Positions 34,050 through 46,794 of a stretch of DNA of 64,000 nucleotides are shown here, one piece after another. This stretch comes from Aristolochia californica. Its lineage: Eukaryota > Streptophyta > Magnoliopsida > Piperales > Aristolochiaceae. The notes under the pieces are model-generated. The model saw only the letters and a list, made by a program, of their open reading frames with translations, did no database searches and had not been told where the DNA came from. The stretch lies in contig JARWKL010000007.1 of the NCBI GenBank assembly GCA_029961685.1, positions 4,546,708-4,610,707 on the forward strand. Direction: 5' to 3'. How positions within the stretch are numbered: position 1 is the stretch's first letter; every line of letters starts with the position of its first letter. A program made the position numbers and the translations under genes.

Positions 34050-34374
34050 TGTACTAAAAGTTCCAAAGAGACCTCTAATTAGACCAGATACAATGAGCAA
34101 TTAGACCTGATTATGTGATGGAAGGCAGTCTGGGATTTCTGCAGCAGTAATTTCAAAGGAATAACTCTATTGTCTTTGTGAGGTCTATTCACAGATCAGT
34201 TGACCTGTTCTTCTCTGATACCATGTTGGAATTTTGTAAGAAGAAAAAATACGAGAGAGATTGAGGTTTAAAAACCCCTCACTCGTATTTATAACTTAAA
34301 TAATATTGCAAATTACATCCACATGCCTAAAGCTCCTTAAGTAAATTTAATTACTTTAAGTATTCCTTCCAACA
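34050..34374 (-). mobile_element. copia 5' end fragment with short LTR
   Basis: TCTCTGATACCA (34212-34223) is a reverse-oriented methionine tRNA primer site abutting a 151-bp unit (34224-34374) that starts TGTTGGAATTTTG and ends TTCCAACA. Only a short leader is left on its inner side. The family is not the same as A-D by LTR sequence. Confidence 0.6.
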
Positions 34375-34491
34375 CTTTTGAAGCTTAGTGATTCTTGCTT
34401 AGAATTGGCATACATCTAAATATAACCATCAACATGATATGCATAGATATTTCGATTCCATTGATCAGAGTACATGTTTCTTGGGGCTAAT

Positions 34492-35757
34492 TGATAGATG
34501 CCATATTCTGACATGAGAACTAGGTTAATTATGATAGAATAACCTTTATAATTGTGTTATATGTGGTTATTTATTGGTTTTCAAATGAAATGAGCATTTA
34601 TTGAATTTGGCATTAATCACTGTCGATATTGCATATTTTTCTCTCCTGAATTATATTTCATTGTTTTTAAGGTTTATTTCTTCCTGAAATGCTTTTTATA
34701 GATTCAATTATGGAATTTCAGGAGAATTTTGGTGGAGAAGGAGATATTTACCAAAATGCCCTTAGTGAAATGGAAGTGATTTTTAGGGCAAATCGTTTTA
34801 AAACAAATAAGATGGTATTAAAGAGAAGAGGAGCATCAAACAAGGGAGGGGGAGCGTCAAGAGAAAACAGAGCATGGACCAAAATAGAGCACGACCGTCG
34901 ACCGAAACAGGGGAAGACCCGAGAGGAGTTTCCCACCGTCGTTCGCCGCGCCACCGTCGTCCACCGCTGTCCACCGCCGTCCACCAACCGAGAACAAACC
35001 CGAGGAGAGCTCGAGAGAGTCTCCGTCGAGGTGAGTTCAACAGTGCTAGTTTCCGCTCGCCAGGCCGAGAAGTGATCCGAGAGGGCTTCTCCGGTGCCAA
35101 TTCCGCTTTCCGACCATTCCCGGAGCTATTCCGACTTCGACCGAGACTCGAGAGAGCCGGTTAGAGAAATTCATCTCTATTTCGTTCTTCGTCGGATGTC
35201 GCCAGCGTCGTCTCTACCTCCGACCACTCACTCTTGCTACCCGAAGCGAGAGGAAGGAGAAGGGGAGTAATTCGTTATTTTTGAATTTTATTTTTTATAT
35301 AGTTTGAACTTAGGTTTTGAATGTTTATTGAATCTGATTTAATAATTAATGTTTATTGAATATTTGTTTTCCGAATATTTGATTAAATTGGCTAGTTAGG
35401 GTAGGAATATAATTTAGGTTGGATTTTGGTATTTTAATCCGATTTCTGTCTTTCACTCTATGCGCCCGAGAGGGTCTAGACACAAGGATTGAGAAATCGA
35501 ATCCGTGGTTATGTGGCGCTCGAGAGAGGCACGAATCACCATAAAATCCAGAATTGACATTTCCTGTTGTGCAAGTAGTTAACTAAATGATTGCTTGATA
35601 ATTTAGGATATAATTAGTGTTTAGTTCATATTAGTTCATCATATTTGGTTAGGCTAGTTGACTGAATAATACACAAAATTCAGTCCTCCCTGTGGATATG
35701 ACCCTCGCTTCCCGCTAAATTACATGAACGATTCGTATGCTTGCGAGGTATTAAAGC
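34492..35757 (+). repeat. Athila-like 5' LTR
   Basis: Begins TGATAGATGCC. Compared with the right LTR it lacks about 70 bp near 35125 (the CGGCGTCGGTTACG part), another internal stretch near 35200, and the last ~25 bp including the CA end, so it was shortened after insertion. Frames inside it (for example 34689-35075) are Arg/Pro-rich LTR sequence, not genes. Confidence 0.88.
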
Positions 35758-35765
35758 CAAGTTTT

Positions 35766-35780
35766 TGGCGCCGTTGCCGG
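35766..35780 (+). promoter_or_regulatory. Athila-like primer binding site
   Basis: TGGCGCCGTTGCCGG follows the 5' LTR closely; complementary to the 3' end of a tRNA-Asp as in Athila elements. Confidence 0.85.
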
Positions 35781-36125
35781 CGAGGCACGTATTAAGTGTA
35801 TTTCTTTGTTCTCCATAGTCTTAGGTTAGATTTATTTTTATTTTATTTTATTTTATTTTTTTGTTGCTTTCATAATTTTAGCTTGGTGATTTGGTATGGA
35901 ATTATTTTTATTTCTTCTAGCTAGTTCATATTTTTAGTAGTGAGTTTGTTAGCTTAATTTGATAGTTCGTTTTGTTTCTTTTTGTGCTTTTATGCACGGG
36001 TGCCGCTCCCTAGGTGGACCATTAGCTCCCTTTGTTGAAGAGGTAGAACATATTTGTAGGAAAACACCCGAAGTCAAGTTAGGAGCTACCATGCCAATCA
36101 GGGCAAACCATTACAGTTACCTGCA

Positions 36126-37217
36126 GCAGGTGACCGTAGAGCCCTGAGGGATTATTCTATCCCATCCCATTTCACATCACCTTCTTGCATTATATTGCCA
36201 CCCACTACTGCCGCCAGTTACGAGTTGAGACCGGGTGTGATCCAACTCCTCCCTACATTCTATGGGTTGGAGAAGGAGGACCCATATTACCACATCAAGG
36301 AATTCTTAGATATTTGTGCAACTTTCAAATTCCAGAATTTCTCAGATGACTCAATTCGATTAAGACTTTTTCCATTTTCACTTAAGGATAAGTCCAAGTC
36401 TTGGCTTAATTCCTTAGAGGTGGGTAGCATTACTTCATGGGACACATTAGTCACGAAATTTTTGTCCAAGTACTTTCCCATTCAGAGAACTACAACCCTT
36501 AGAAGAGAAATCTCAAACTTTATGCAGCAGGAGGGTGAACACTTTTATGAGGCTTGGGAGAAATGGAAGGATTTGATTCATAGGTGTCCGCATCATGGGT
36601 TTGAGAAATGGCATTTAGTGCAATACTTTTATCAAGGTCTTACACCCCAGGTTAGATCCATGGTAGATGCAACGAGTGGTGGGAGTTTGATGGGTAAGAG
36701 TGCTAGTGAGGCGTAGGATTTTTTTGAAACGTTGAGTGATCAATCTCAGCAATGGGGTTTATCATTTAATGTTGATAGGAGATCCCACGAAGCCAAAAGA
36801 GGGGGTCTCTACGAGGTTAGTGAAACACCCATGCTCATGGCCAAGATTGAGGGGTTGACTAGAAAAATTGATGCCCTTATGGTGTCCAAGAGTTCACCTG
36901 CACCTAACCCATCTACTGTCTGTGCCATATGCTCTGGTTCATCTCATCCCACACAAATGTGTCCATCTAGTTCATCCTACCCAGAGCTCATTGAGGACTT
37001 GAATGCAGTCCAGAATTTTCATAGACCAAACCGGAACGATCCTTTTTCATAAACATATAATCCAGGTTGGGCTAGGCACCCAAATTTCTCATGGTCCAAG
37101 GGCCCACAGGTTGGGGGTCCTCCAAGGTTTACTCAACCCCAAGTTCCGCGCCCACACTTCACTCAACAACCATTGATTCCACAAAAACCTTCACTTGAGG
37201 ATACACTTTAATTATTC
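36126..37217 (+). pseudogene. Athila-like gag with three stops
   Basis: The capsid part (LPTFYGLEKEDPYYHIKEFL, MQQEGEHFYEAWEKWKDL, YFYQGLTPQ) is typical Retrotrans_gag of Athila elements. A zinc knuckle CAICSGSSHPTQMC lies at 36921-36962. Stops at 36714-36716, 37050-37052 and 37209-37211 break it, but all pieces are in the same reading frame as the pol downstream. The true start is unclear; the homologous sequence begins near 36126. Confidence 0.88.
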
Positions 37218-39611
37218 ATGCAGAATGCACAGTCCTCCATTGCTAAACTTGAAATACAAGTGAGGCAGTTGGCCAGCCACATGAGTGAACAAGCACAAAA
37301 TAGACTCCCGAGTCAAACCATTCCTAACCCCAAAAGCACACGTGAGAGTGGGTTGAGTTCCAAACCCCACCATGAGCAAGCCAAAGCCATAACCACCCTT
37401 AGGAGTGGTCGTGAGTTGAACAATGGGGTAGGGACCACTAAGTCTAAGGAGTCAAAGGATAACAATGGGGACACATCATTGAGTGAAGAACCTCCAAGTT
37501 CTCCACCAACAGCCACGCAGATCCCTAACCAAGTCCCACTAGCTCCTTATCCGCAAAGGTTATCGGGCCCACCTAGGAAAGGAGATAGCATGCATGAAAC
37601 GTTGGAACTGTGTAGTAAGGTTCACATTAACATTCCACTTCTTGATCCTATTAGGCAAGTCCCTGCCTATGCCCGATTTTTGAAAGACCTTTATACACAG
37701 AAGAGAAAACAACATGTTAACAAAAAGGTCTTTCTTATTGAGAATGTAAGCTCAATTCTGAAGCACAACACTCCTCCTAAAGTTAAAGATCCTGGATGTT
37801 CCACAATTTCATGTGTCATTGGTGAACATACCATCCAGAGAGCTCTTCTTGACTTAAGGGCAAGTGTGAATTTGCTTCCTTTCTTTGTGTACCAGCAATT
37901 AGGTTTGGGGGAATTGAAGCCTACTCCCGTCACACTTCAACTAGCTGACTGTTCTGTCAAGATACCACGAGGAATAGTTGAAGATGTTTTGATAAAAGTG
38001 GACAAATTTCTGTTCCCGGTTGATTTTATTGTTCTTGATACAGAACCAGTAGTCAATGTGACTAACCAAATTCCTGTCATCCTAGGACGTCCCTTCTTAG
38101 CCACATCTAATGCTATCAATCATTGTAAAAGTGGTGAGTTGGAGTTGTCTTTTGGAAATTTTAAGGTCTCATTGAATGTATTTAATGTCGGGCACCACCC
38201 ACTTGAGTCTGATGATCTGAGTCCTACATTTAAGATAGAAACTGTTATGCTTGATGACGAATCCACTCTTGAATCTTTTGAGTCTTGCATAACATCTTTA
38301 GACATGGACTATTTTGATGAGGAAACATATTTTCGAGAGGTTAATTCTTTACTCAATTCTGTACCTCTGTTGGAGGAAGCTTATGAGGTTATCACAACTG
38401 ATCATCCACATGATCTTCCTCTTGACTTGGACAAACCTCTTGAAACTTCCAAGCTAGATCTTAAGCCACTTCCTCCCACGTTGAAGTATGCGTTCTTGGG
38501 GCCCATGAACTCATTACCAGTCATTATTTCCTCTGATTTGAGTACTGAGCAGGAGGAACAATTGACTGAAGTTTTACAAGCACACAGAGAGGCATTGGGG
38601 TGGACTCTTGATGCCTTAAAAGGGATTAGCCCCTCCATATGCATGCATCGTATTCATTTGGAGGAGGGGACTAAAGCCTCACGTGAGATGCAACGTAGGT
38701 TAAATCCCCATATGCTGGAGGTTGTGAGAGAAGAAGTCATCAGGTTGCTTGTGACAGGAATCATTTACCCTATTTCCGATAGCACCTGGGTGAGTCCAAT
38801 TCAAGTTGTCCCTAAGAAAGGGGGGATAACGATAATGAAAAATGAGAGTGGTGAATTGATTCCCACAAGAACTACCACCAAGTGGCGAGTCTGCATTGAC
38901 TATAGAAAACTTAATTCCGCCACTAGGAAGGATCACTTCCCACTACCTTTCATTGATCAGTTACTAGAGCGATTGGCCGACTACAATTTTTATTGCTTCT
39001 TAGATGGATACTCCGGCTACAATCAAATTCCCATTGCTCCAGAAGACCAGGAAAAGACCACATTCACGTGTCCGTTTGGCACCTATGCTTACAGACGCAT
39101 GCCTTTTGGTTTATGCAATGCGCCCACCACTTTTCAATGGTGCATGATGAATATCTTTTCCGACATGATTGGTGACTTTTTAGAGGTCTTTATGGATGAC
39201 TTTTCTGTGTTTGGCTCTAGTTTTGATACATGTCTGCACAATCTTTCACTCGTATTGTCCCGTTGCATTAAGTCCAATTTAGTCTTGAATTGGGAGAAAT
39301 GCCGCTTCATGGTAAAAGAAAGAATTGTTTTAGGACATGTAGTGTCTAAGCGGGGTGTAGAAGTGGACAAAGCCAATGTTGACCTAATTACCAATCTACC
39401 ACCACCTACTTCTGTGAAGGGGGTGCGTTCTTTCCTTGGCCATGTTGGGTTCTATAGGCGTTTCATTAAAGACTTTAGCAAAATTTCTCGTCCTTTGACG
39501 AATTTGCTTGCTCAAGATGTTGCTTTTGCCTTTGATGATGCCTATATTCATGCTTTTGAGACACTGAAGAAATGTTTGTCCACTGCACCCATTGTCCAAC
39601 CCGCTATTTGA
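37218..39611 (+). pseudogene. Athila-like protease and reverse transcriptase
   Basis: Residues about 120-310 form the retropepsin-like protease with ALLDLRASVNLLP (catalytic Asp212; the usual DLGAS reads DLRAS, a Gly to Arg change next to the active site) and VILGRPFLAT. RT follows: WRVCIDYRKLN, FLDGYSGYNQI, FGTYAYRRMPFGLCNAP, catalytic FMDD (Asp660-Asp661), then GHVGFYRRFIKDFSKI. The 797-residue stretch ends at TGA 39609-39611 where relatives have tryptophan. The longest uninterrupted frame in the window. Confidence 0.92.
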
Positions 39612-41360
39612 TCTTTGCCTTTTGAGTTGATGTGTGATGCCTCTGACTATGCATTGGGGGTTGTTTTGGGGCAAAAGACGGATAAAATGCCCTGTGTCAT
39701 TCAGTATGCTAGCCGCACTCTTCATGATGCTCAATTGAATTACACTACCACTGAGAAGGAGTTGCTAGCTGTTGTGTTTGCCTTGAACAAATTCAGATCA
39801 TATCTGTTAGGGTCAAAGGTTATAGTGTTCACTGATCATTCTGCTTTGAAGTACTTATTATCCATCAAGGACACTAAACCTCGCTTGATTAGATGGATCT
39901 TGCAATTGCAAGAATTTGACCTTGAGATTCGAGATAAGAAGGGTTGTGAGAATGTTGTTGTTGATCATCTATCTAGGGTCTGTGTAGCACCTCAGGAAGG
40001 ATTCCTTCCTTTAAATGATTCCTTCCCTGATGAACAACTTCTCCAAGTATCTCAGTTGCCTTGGTTTGCTGACATAGTCAACTATCTTGTAACTCATAGG
40101 ATTCCTGATTATTGGAGTAAACAAGATCGGTTGAAATTCTTTTCCCAAGTTAAACATTTTTTTTGGGATGACCCTTATTTGTTCAAGGTGTGTTCTGACC
40201 AAGTCATTAAGCATTGTGTACATGAGCAAGACTTTGCCAACATTCTTGAATTTTGTCATCCCCACGCATGTGGTGGACATTTTGGTGCTAGAAAGACTGC
40301 GGCTAAAGTCTTGCAATGTGGTTTCTATTGACCTTCATTATTTAGAGATGCCCATGAGTTTTGTCAGGTGTGTGATAAATTCCAATGAACTGGTTGTTTG
40401 TCTAGGAAGAACATGATGCCTCTTAACCCCATTCTTATTGTTGAATTGTTTGATGTGTGGGGTATTGATTTCATGGGTCCTTTTCCTGTCTCGTTCGGCT
40501 ATCAATACATCCTTGTTGCTGTTGAATATGTCTCTAAAAGGATTGAAGCTATATCATGTAAGACAAACGATCACAAAGTGGTGGTAAATTTTTTAAAAGA
40601 AAATATCTTTAATTGGTTTGGTACCCCGAGAGCGATCATCAGTGATGGGGGATCTCATTTTTGTAACAGAGCATTTGAGACCTTATTGAAGAAATATTCC
40701 ATCACTCATCGGGTGTCCACTCCCTACCACCCCCAAACTTGTGGTCAAGTGGAAATCTCTAATAGGGAGATCAAACGGATTTTGGAGAAGTCGATTCGCT
40801 TTGATAGGAAAGATTGGTCCACTCGATTGGACGATGCTTTATGGGCCTATCGAACCACTTATAAGACTCCTATTGGGATGTCTCCATTTCACCTAGTGTT
40901 CGGCAAAGCATGTCATCTACCTGTTGAGCTTGAGCATAGAGCTTATTGTGCCATTAATGCTTTAAATTTTGATTTAACTCAAGCAGGTGAGGAGAGAAAG
41001 TTGCAATTGAATGAGTTGGAGGAGATACATCATGATGCTTATGAGAATGCCAAACTGTATAAGAAGCGAACAACGCTTTTACATGATAAATCTATTTTTC
41101 ACAAGTCTTTTACTGTTGGGCAGAATGTTTTACTTTATAACTCATGATTGCATTTGTTTCCAGGGAAGCTAAGATCCAGGTGGTCCGGTCCATTTGAAGT
41201 TACACAGGTGTTTCCTCATGGCGCTATTGAGATCCGCAATCATGGAGACGGGTCGGTCTTCAAAGTTAACGGTCAGAGGCTCAAACCGTATCTTGAGAAT
41301 GTCCCCACACCGGAGGAGGTGATGGTGATTTTCTTAGAGGAACCTGTCATTTCATCTTGA
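39612..41360 (+). pseudogene. Athila-like RNase H and integrase with three stops
   Basis: RNase [43 protein letters not shown]. Integrase: zinc-binding [14 protein letters not shown] with a later C..C pair, then [25 protein letters not shown] and [20 protein letters not shown] containing the DDE residues, and a C-terminal [20 protein letters not shown] segment ending at 41360. Stops at 40329-40331, 40386-40388 and 41145-41147 interrupt it; no frameshift is needed from gag to here. Confidence 0.92.
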
Positions 41361-43133
41361 ATGCGTCAAAGTCTTGCTTACGACTATAAACTTAACACAT
41401 TGTGGGCAATCCCTACGTTTCTATCCCTTTGTACATTACAGTTTTATTTTTATTTTATTTTTTTGGTTTATTCATTCTCATTTGCCGGCTGAGAGTATAA
41501 ATGGTTCCGGTAGTCGATGACCAGACTTTTGGTCCCTAGTTTGAGAGGTTTGTGCTCAAACAACCGTTCTGGGATTGACCAGTTCGATCTTGAAGTATTG
41601 AATGAAAACCTTATGGTGAGTAACTTAAGGACTTGTGTTCAATGCGTGATTGCTGCTGCCTTCAGTGGCCAGTCACATAGAGATTTCTTCAAAGTGTGAT
41701 GTGGGATAGCGGTTTCATCTACGGATGATTACCTACGGGTACGGCTGATACGAGTAAACCTTCTTCGAGGGAGACTATGTAATTGACTTTTCGGTATTAT
41801 TGTTGATGATCAAACACATATGGTCCCACCTATGGATTTAGGAGCCCTGAGGGAGCTTAACCCTCACCCTGCTGGAGTCTAACTAGCTAAGCTGTTATTC
41901 TTTTTTTTGTAGTCGTTCTAGTGTTTTAACTTTTCCCCATTGAGGACAATGTCAGGTTTTGGTTTGAGGGGGGGGGAGGAGACGACTCTTTTATGTCTTA
42001 GCAATAATTTTCTTGTGATTTCTGTTCATGGTTTTCAAATTACTCCTCTTAGTATGTGGTTAACATTAGTAGAGTTAAAATAAGTTGCTCAAATGTGTTT
42101 CAAATTTTTTCGTAAATTTGTGTAGAATATGCCTAGTAGAAATCTGATATCATTTGTTGTGATTCATGGGAATTCAGTGGGATAACTTACTATTGCATTA
42201 GACTTGGAACTTAGTTGCAAAAGAGAACATGTAAATCTAGTGTTGATCTATGTTAGTCTGAATAGTCTTGTATGCCTGTTAGAACTCAATCCTTTTTTAT
42301 ACCTCAGTGAAATTCCTTGTTGTAATGTATGAATGCAAATGGAAATGCTCTTGCTTGCAAAAGATAGATAACTTAAGAAACAGCCTGGGCAAACCCAGGG
42401 ACATGCACCGGAACAGTCGGTTATTTAAAAATAAGTGCATGTGCAGTGAAGACGAATACAAAATGGTGGTAATACCAAAAGTATTCAGTGAAAAAAAATT
42501 ACGCTGGTAATAGCAAAAGTGTGCTGGTAATAGCATAAAATGGTTTTAAATTTGGAAGCAATGAGTTTCCTTAACTTTGATGATGAATTGTAATTTGAAA
42601 GAAGTTGCAGGTCAAGATTGAAATTGGTATATTTCTTTTGTGAGATTGTTAGACAACAAACTTACTCTACTATTTTCTCTTAATTGTGATGTGACCAGGA
42701 TTTTATTGTTATTTGTTGCCTCTTTGTTCTGTTGAAGTAATAGCTTATGGGTCACATTGGTTCAGGTGGAGTAACAATGAGTGTATTTGGATTGATAATA
42801 GGCTATATTTTACACAGGTTTTCAAATTGCGCAAGATCTTATATGATTTCTAGATATTTTACGATACTAAGTGTTAGTCATATGCTAATGAGGAGTAAAT
42901 TTTCTTCAGTTTTTCTTTTTATATTATTAATTTAGATGAATTTTGTGGGTAAATTCCATGCAAACCCTCACGAGACATAACTCGTCCACTACTATAGAGT
43001 AGGGGTTTAATGGCTTGTTGCATGCGCTAAATGCACTCGCGCTCCCTACGAAAGTGGCATTTTGTTTTCCTAGGCTTAATTTTGGTTCGATTGTTGTTTT
43101 GCTAGGGACTAGCAAAGATTTAGGTTTGGGGTG
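41361..43133 (+). other. Athila-like 3' non-coding region
   Basis: No credible gene; small frames at 41517, 42307 and 42747 lack motifs. An internal purine box GGTTTGAGGGGGGGGAGGA follows a GAGGACAATGTCAGG word near 41943-41986, a combination common in Athila-group elements. The actual polypurine tract AGGTTTGGGGTG abuts the right LTR at 43122-43133. Confidence 0.65.
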
Positions 43134-44542
43134 TGATAGATGCCATATTCTGACATGAGAACTAGGTTAATTATAATAGAATAACCTTTATAATTGTGTT
43201 ATAGGTGGTTATTTATCGGTTTTCAAATGAAATGAGCATTTATTGAATTTGGCATTAATCATTGTCGATATTGCATATTTTTCTCTCCTGAATTATATTT
43301 CATTGTTTTTAAGGTTTATTTCTTCCTGAAATGCTTTTTATAGATTCAATTATGGAATTTCGGGAGAATTTTGGTGGAGAAGGAGATATTTACCAAAATG
43401 CCCTTTGTGAAATGGAGGTGATTTTTAGGGCAAATTGTTTTAAAACAAATAAGATGGTATTAAAGAGAAGAGGAGCGTCGAACGAGGGAGGGGGAGCGTC
43501 AAGAGAAAATAGAGCATCGACCAAAACAGAGCACGACGGTCAACCGAAACAGGGGAAGACCCGAGAGGAGTTTCCCACCGTCGTTTGCCGCGCCATCGTC
43601 GTTTGCCGTGCCACCGTCGTCCACCGCCGTCCAGTAACCGAGAACAAACCCGAGGAGAGCTCGAGAGAGTCTCCGTCGAGGTGAGTTCGACAGTGCTTGT
43701 TTCCACTTGCCAGGCCGAGAAGTGATCCGAGAGGGCTTCTCCGGTGCCAATTCCGCTTTCCGACCATCCTTCGGCGTCGGTTACGTATTTTCGACCATTC
43801 ACGGAGCTATTCTGACTCCGACCGAGACCCGAGAGAGCCGGTTAGAGAACTTCATCTCTGTTTCGTTCTTCGCCGGATGCCACCTCCGTCTGTCGGCTTC
43901 TATCCATCGTCGTCGGCATCGTCTCTACCTCCGGCCACTCACTCTTGCTACCCGAAGCCATCAATTTTGGGAAATTGCAGCACCCGTGAGAACGAGTTGC
44001 TGCCCGAGCGAGAGGAAGGAGAAGGGGAGTAATTCGTCATTTTTGAATTTCATTTTTTGTATAGTTTGAACTTAGGTTTTGAATGTTTATTGAATCTGAT
44101 TTGATAATTAATGTTTATTGAATATTTGTTTTCCGGATATTTGATTAAATTGGCTAATTAGGGTAGGAATATAATTTATGTTGGATTTTGGTATTTTAAT
44201 CCGATTTCTGTCTTTCACTCTATGCGCCTGAGAGGGTCTAGACGCAAGGATTAAGAAATCGGATCCGTGGTTACGTGGCGCTCGAGAGAGGCACGAATCA
44301 CCGTAAAATCCAGAATTGACGTTTCTTGTTGTGCAAGTAGTTAACCAGATGATTGCTTGATAATTTAGGATATAATTAGTGTTTAGTTCATATTAGTTCA
44401 TCATATTTGGTTAGGCTAGTTGACTGAAGAATACACAAAATTCAGTCCTCCCTATGGATATGACCCTCGCTTCCCGCTAAATTACATGAACGATTCGTAC
44501 GTTTGCGAGGTATTAAAGACGATGTAACTAAATTCTACATCA
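43134..44542 (+). repeat. Athila-like 3' LTR (1,409 bp)
   Basis: Begins TGATAGATGCC and ends TTCTACATCA, followed by CTAAT. It is the most complete of the three LTR copies in the window; its GC-rich middle (43440-43990) contains frames on both strands that are also in the other LTRs and should not be called as genes. Confidence 0.9.
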
Positions 44543-45480
44543 CTAATCAAAACCGACTCATTATTGAAATTTACCATCTAGAAATTATCATTCCATTGGC
44601 AGGTGGCAACCCCAATTTAAAGGCTTTTTTTTTTTCTAACTTGATAGGTATGATATTTTCAGTTTCTTGATGATATTTTTTATAATAAGTTTTTTGACAA
44701 GTGAAAAGGCAGCTTGGAGAGGCCCTCTACTGCATAAAATGATAGTAAACACGAAGAAGAGTGAATAGAGATAGAAGATGGGGTTTTCCTAGAGGACTTA
44801 TAATGGTTGTGCCAAAATGTATTTGAGAGACCTAGGTTTCAAGTATTTGGATATGTAAGGTTTTTGTATTATTTTTGGTTTTCTAACGTTTAACTCTATA
44901 TTATAAAGTGTAAATGTTGAAAATGTTAGAAAACAAAATATTCAACATACCACAGGACCAAAAGTATTTTAAGTACACCCGAGAGGAGATTGTTTGTATT
45001 TAAATTGAAGTATTTTTAAAATTTTGTAATTTATGTAAGAAATTTACACTTGTGTTTTTAAAATTTTAGGGTAAAAATTACTCTAACGTTGAGCAATATA
45101 GGATTACCCATCAATCACAGTACGAGTGGACCAAAGGGTTTGAAGTACATTATGTAAATATAAAAACTAAATTATTTTTATCATTTATATGTTTTATTCA
45201 ATTCAAAATGTATTATTGTAACTAGGTCTTGTTATTTCAATAGGAAGACATATAATGGATGGTGCAACAGGTACAAGAGGTTGGTCAGCCAATCCAAGAG
45301 CATGCCATAGTGTAGGTCATACGGGGATAGGTTTGGGTACACCAAGGGGATGAGTGTAACTCAGCCACTTGCTCCCAAGTTGCCTCGACCACTTTGAATC
45401 AAACTTAGGAGCAGTTGAGTTGGACTCAGGAGCAGCTTATGTATGTACATAGATAAAATAAAGAGTCTCACCGGTTAATT
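44543..45480 (+). mobile_element. CACTA-type fragment, right part of the split copy
   Basis: Continues the segment cut by the Athila-like insertion; paralogous to 31055-31774 and extends about 180 bp further (GLGTPRG, LPSCLDHFESNLGA in broken frames). Interpretation as Transposase_24-related rests on the same short motifs and is tentative. Confidence 0.45.
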
Positions 45481-46570
45481 AAAGAGCAATGAAACTCTTT
45501 AAGAGTTGAGTACATGGAGAAGATGAAGTCTATACAATTCGCTCTTTAGGAAGATATGCACGGGTTCTTTACACATATGTAGACTTAGGGTTCTTTACAT
45601 ATATGTAGACTTGAGTTGAATTTTTTATAGTTTTTTTACAACTTGTATATGGTTTTTGCTTTTTGTGTATTTTTTGTTATACATATTTTTTATAATAAAT
45701 TATTTTTAATTAATTTTTATATTTTCATTTTACTTGTTTATTTTTTATTTCATCTTAACATGAGAAAATATAATTTCAATCGTCATAATTAATAAAATAT
45801 TTAAAACACCTTTTGCAAATGAAATTTTAAAATTTATGACAAAAAATAATTAATTTTTTAAAAGGTTTAGACATCACATCAATGAATTTAGAAATTCGTT
45901 GAAAAAAGTCAAAAACGTGATGGCAATGAATTTGGATATTCGCTAGCTTAGGGAGGGGGGTTAGTCAACTTGACGCAAGAGATGAACTTTAACTACATTA
46001 CTTAGTTCATCTCCTGACATCGTTAGTAGAGCACTTGTGCCCAATACATGTTGATGATTTAGATGAATCCAAAAATCATCTCCACGGTTTAGGGAATCTG
46101 GATTTTGCAGTATATTGTGAATCATCTGGACCAAGCAGACGGGACGAGTCGAACCCTCGTCGAATTTTTGTTTCAATCCCTTTTCCCCACTCTTCCCTCC
46201 CTCGGTATCTTTCTTCTCTCGTCTCTTCTTCCTCCGAAATTTTTTTCTTTGCTCTCGACCTCCATCTCCCTTCTCCCTCTCACTTTTCCTTTCCCCCCTT
46301 TCGCTTTTCCCTTCTCCCTCTCGTCGTCGCCGCACCTAATCCTTCCCCCCACGCATCGCGTTCTCAGCCGCCCATCGTCGTCGACTCCCATAGCCTCACC
46401 CTCGCCTCGTCGTACCCCAGCTAGAGCAACTGCTCCATACCCTCTCCCGTCATCGTCACCCCCTACCTTTGCCCGCCATTGTCTTATCGGCCACTCTTCT
46501 CGGTGCCGCATAGAACCCCCCTAGATACCTAAGTTGAGTTTAAAACAAAAAAAAAAAATCGCACGTGCAG
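45481..46570. other. spacer with pyrimidine-rich block
   Basis: AT-rich to 45960, then 46150-46480 is strongly C/T-rich on the + strand, giving low-complexity Ser/Pro/Leu frames on + and Arg/Lys/Glu frames on -. No domain is visible and I do not call a gene. From about 46577 the MADS-type upstream region begins. Confidence 0.5.
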
Positions 46571-46654
46571 GGGTTTTATTCCTTAACGCAGGAATGTTAT
46601 TAATCGGGTCGGACATCCGGATCGGGCTCTGGGTATCGGATCCAAGGCGGGTTC

Positions 46655-46729
46655 GAGATTAAGATAGGAAAGCACCGCGAGATTAAGATAGGAAAGCACC
46701 GCGCGCTTTCGCATTCCACTTCTATTTAA
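46655..46729 (+). promoter_or_regulatory. MADS copy 3 promoter with 24-bp duplication
   Basis: TATTTAA at 46723-46729 is the likely TATA box, 66 bp before the ATG. Just upstream, GAGATTAAGATAGGAAAGCA is present twice in tandem (a 24-bp unit, about 46656-46703), single in the other copies; this increases the distance between the shared GGGTCGGACATCCG word and the TATA box. Confidence 0.55.
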
Positions 46730-46794
46730 GAGGACCAAACGCACTGCACCAGAAGAACTGCCAAGTGCAACCGTCGGAAACTAAAGTGTGAAGG

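Larger units (their letters stand above)
34492..44542 (+). mobile_element. Athila-like Ty3-gypsy retrotransposon, decayed
   Basis: LTRs at 34492-35757 and 43134-44542, target duplication CTAAT (34487-34491 and 44543-44547), primer site TGGCGCCGTTGCCGG (35766-35780) matching the tRNA-Asp-type site used by Athila-group elements, a gag-pol in order gag, protease, RT, RNase H, integrase, and a long 3' non-coding region ending in a polypurine tract. The paralogous empty site at 31052 (TTGGGACTAATCAAAACC) confirms the borders. No chromodomain or clear envelope-like gene is seen. Confidence 0.93.

Noticed and set aside
34689..35164. 128-residue frame and shadows
   Set aside because: Same LTR region as above; not conserved as one frame among the three LTR copies.
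46035..46524. Pair of overlapping frames of 129 and 139 residues
   Set aside because: Pyrimidine-rich low-complexity sequence, open in several frames and on both strands, no known domain.
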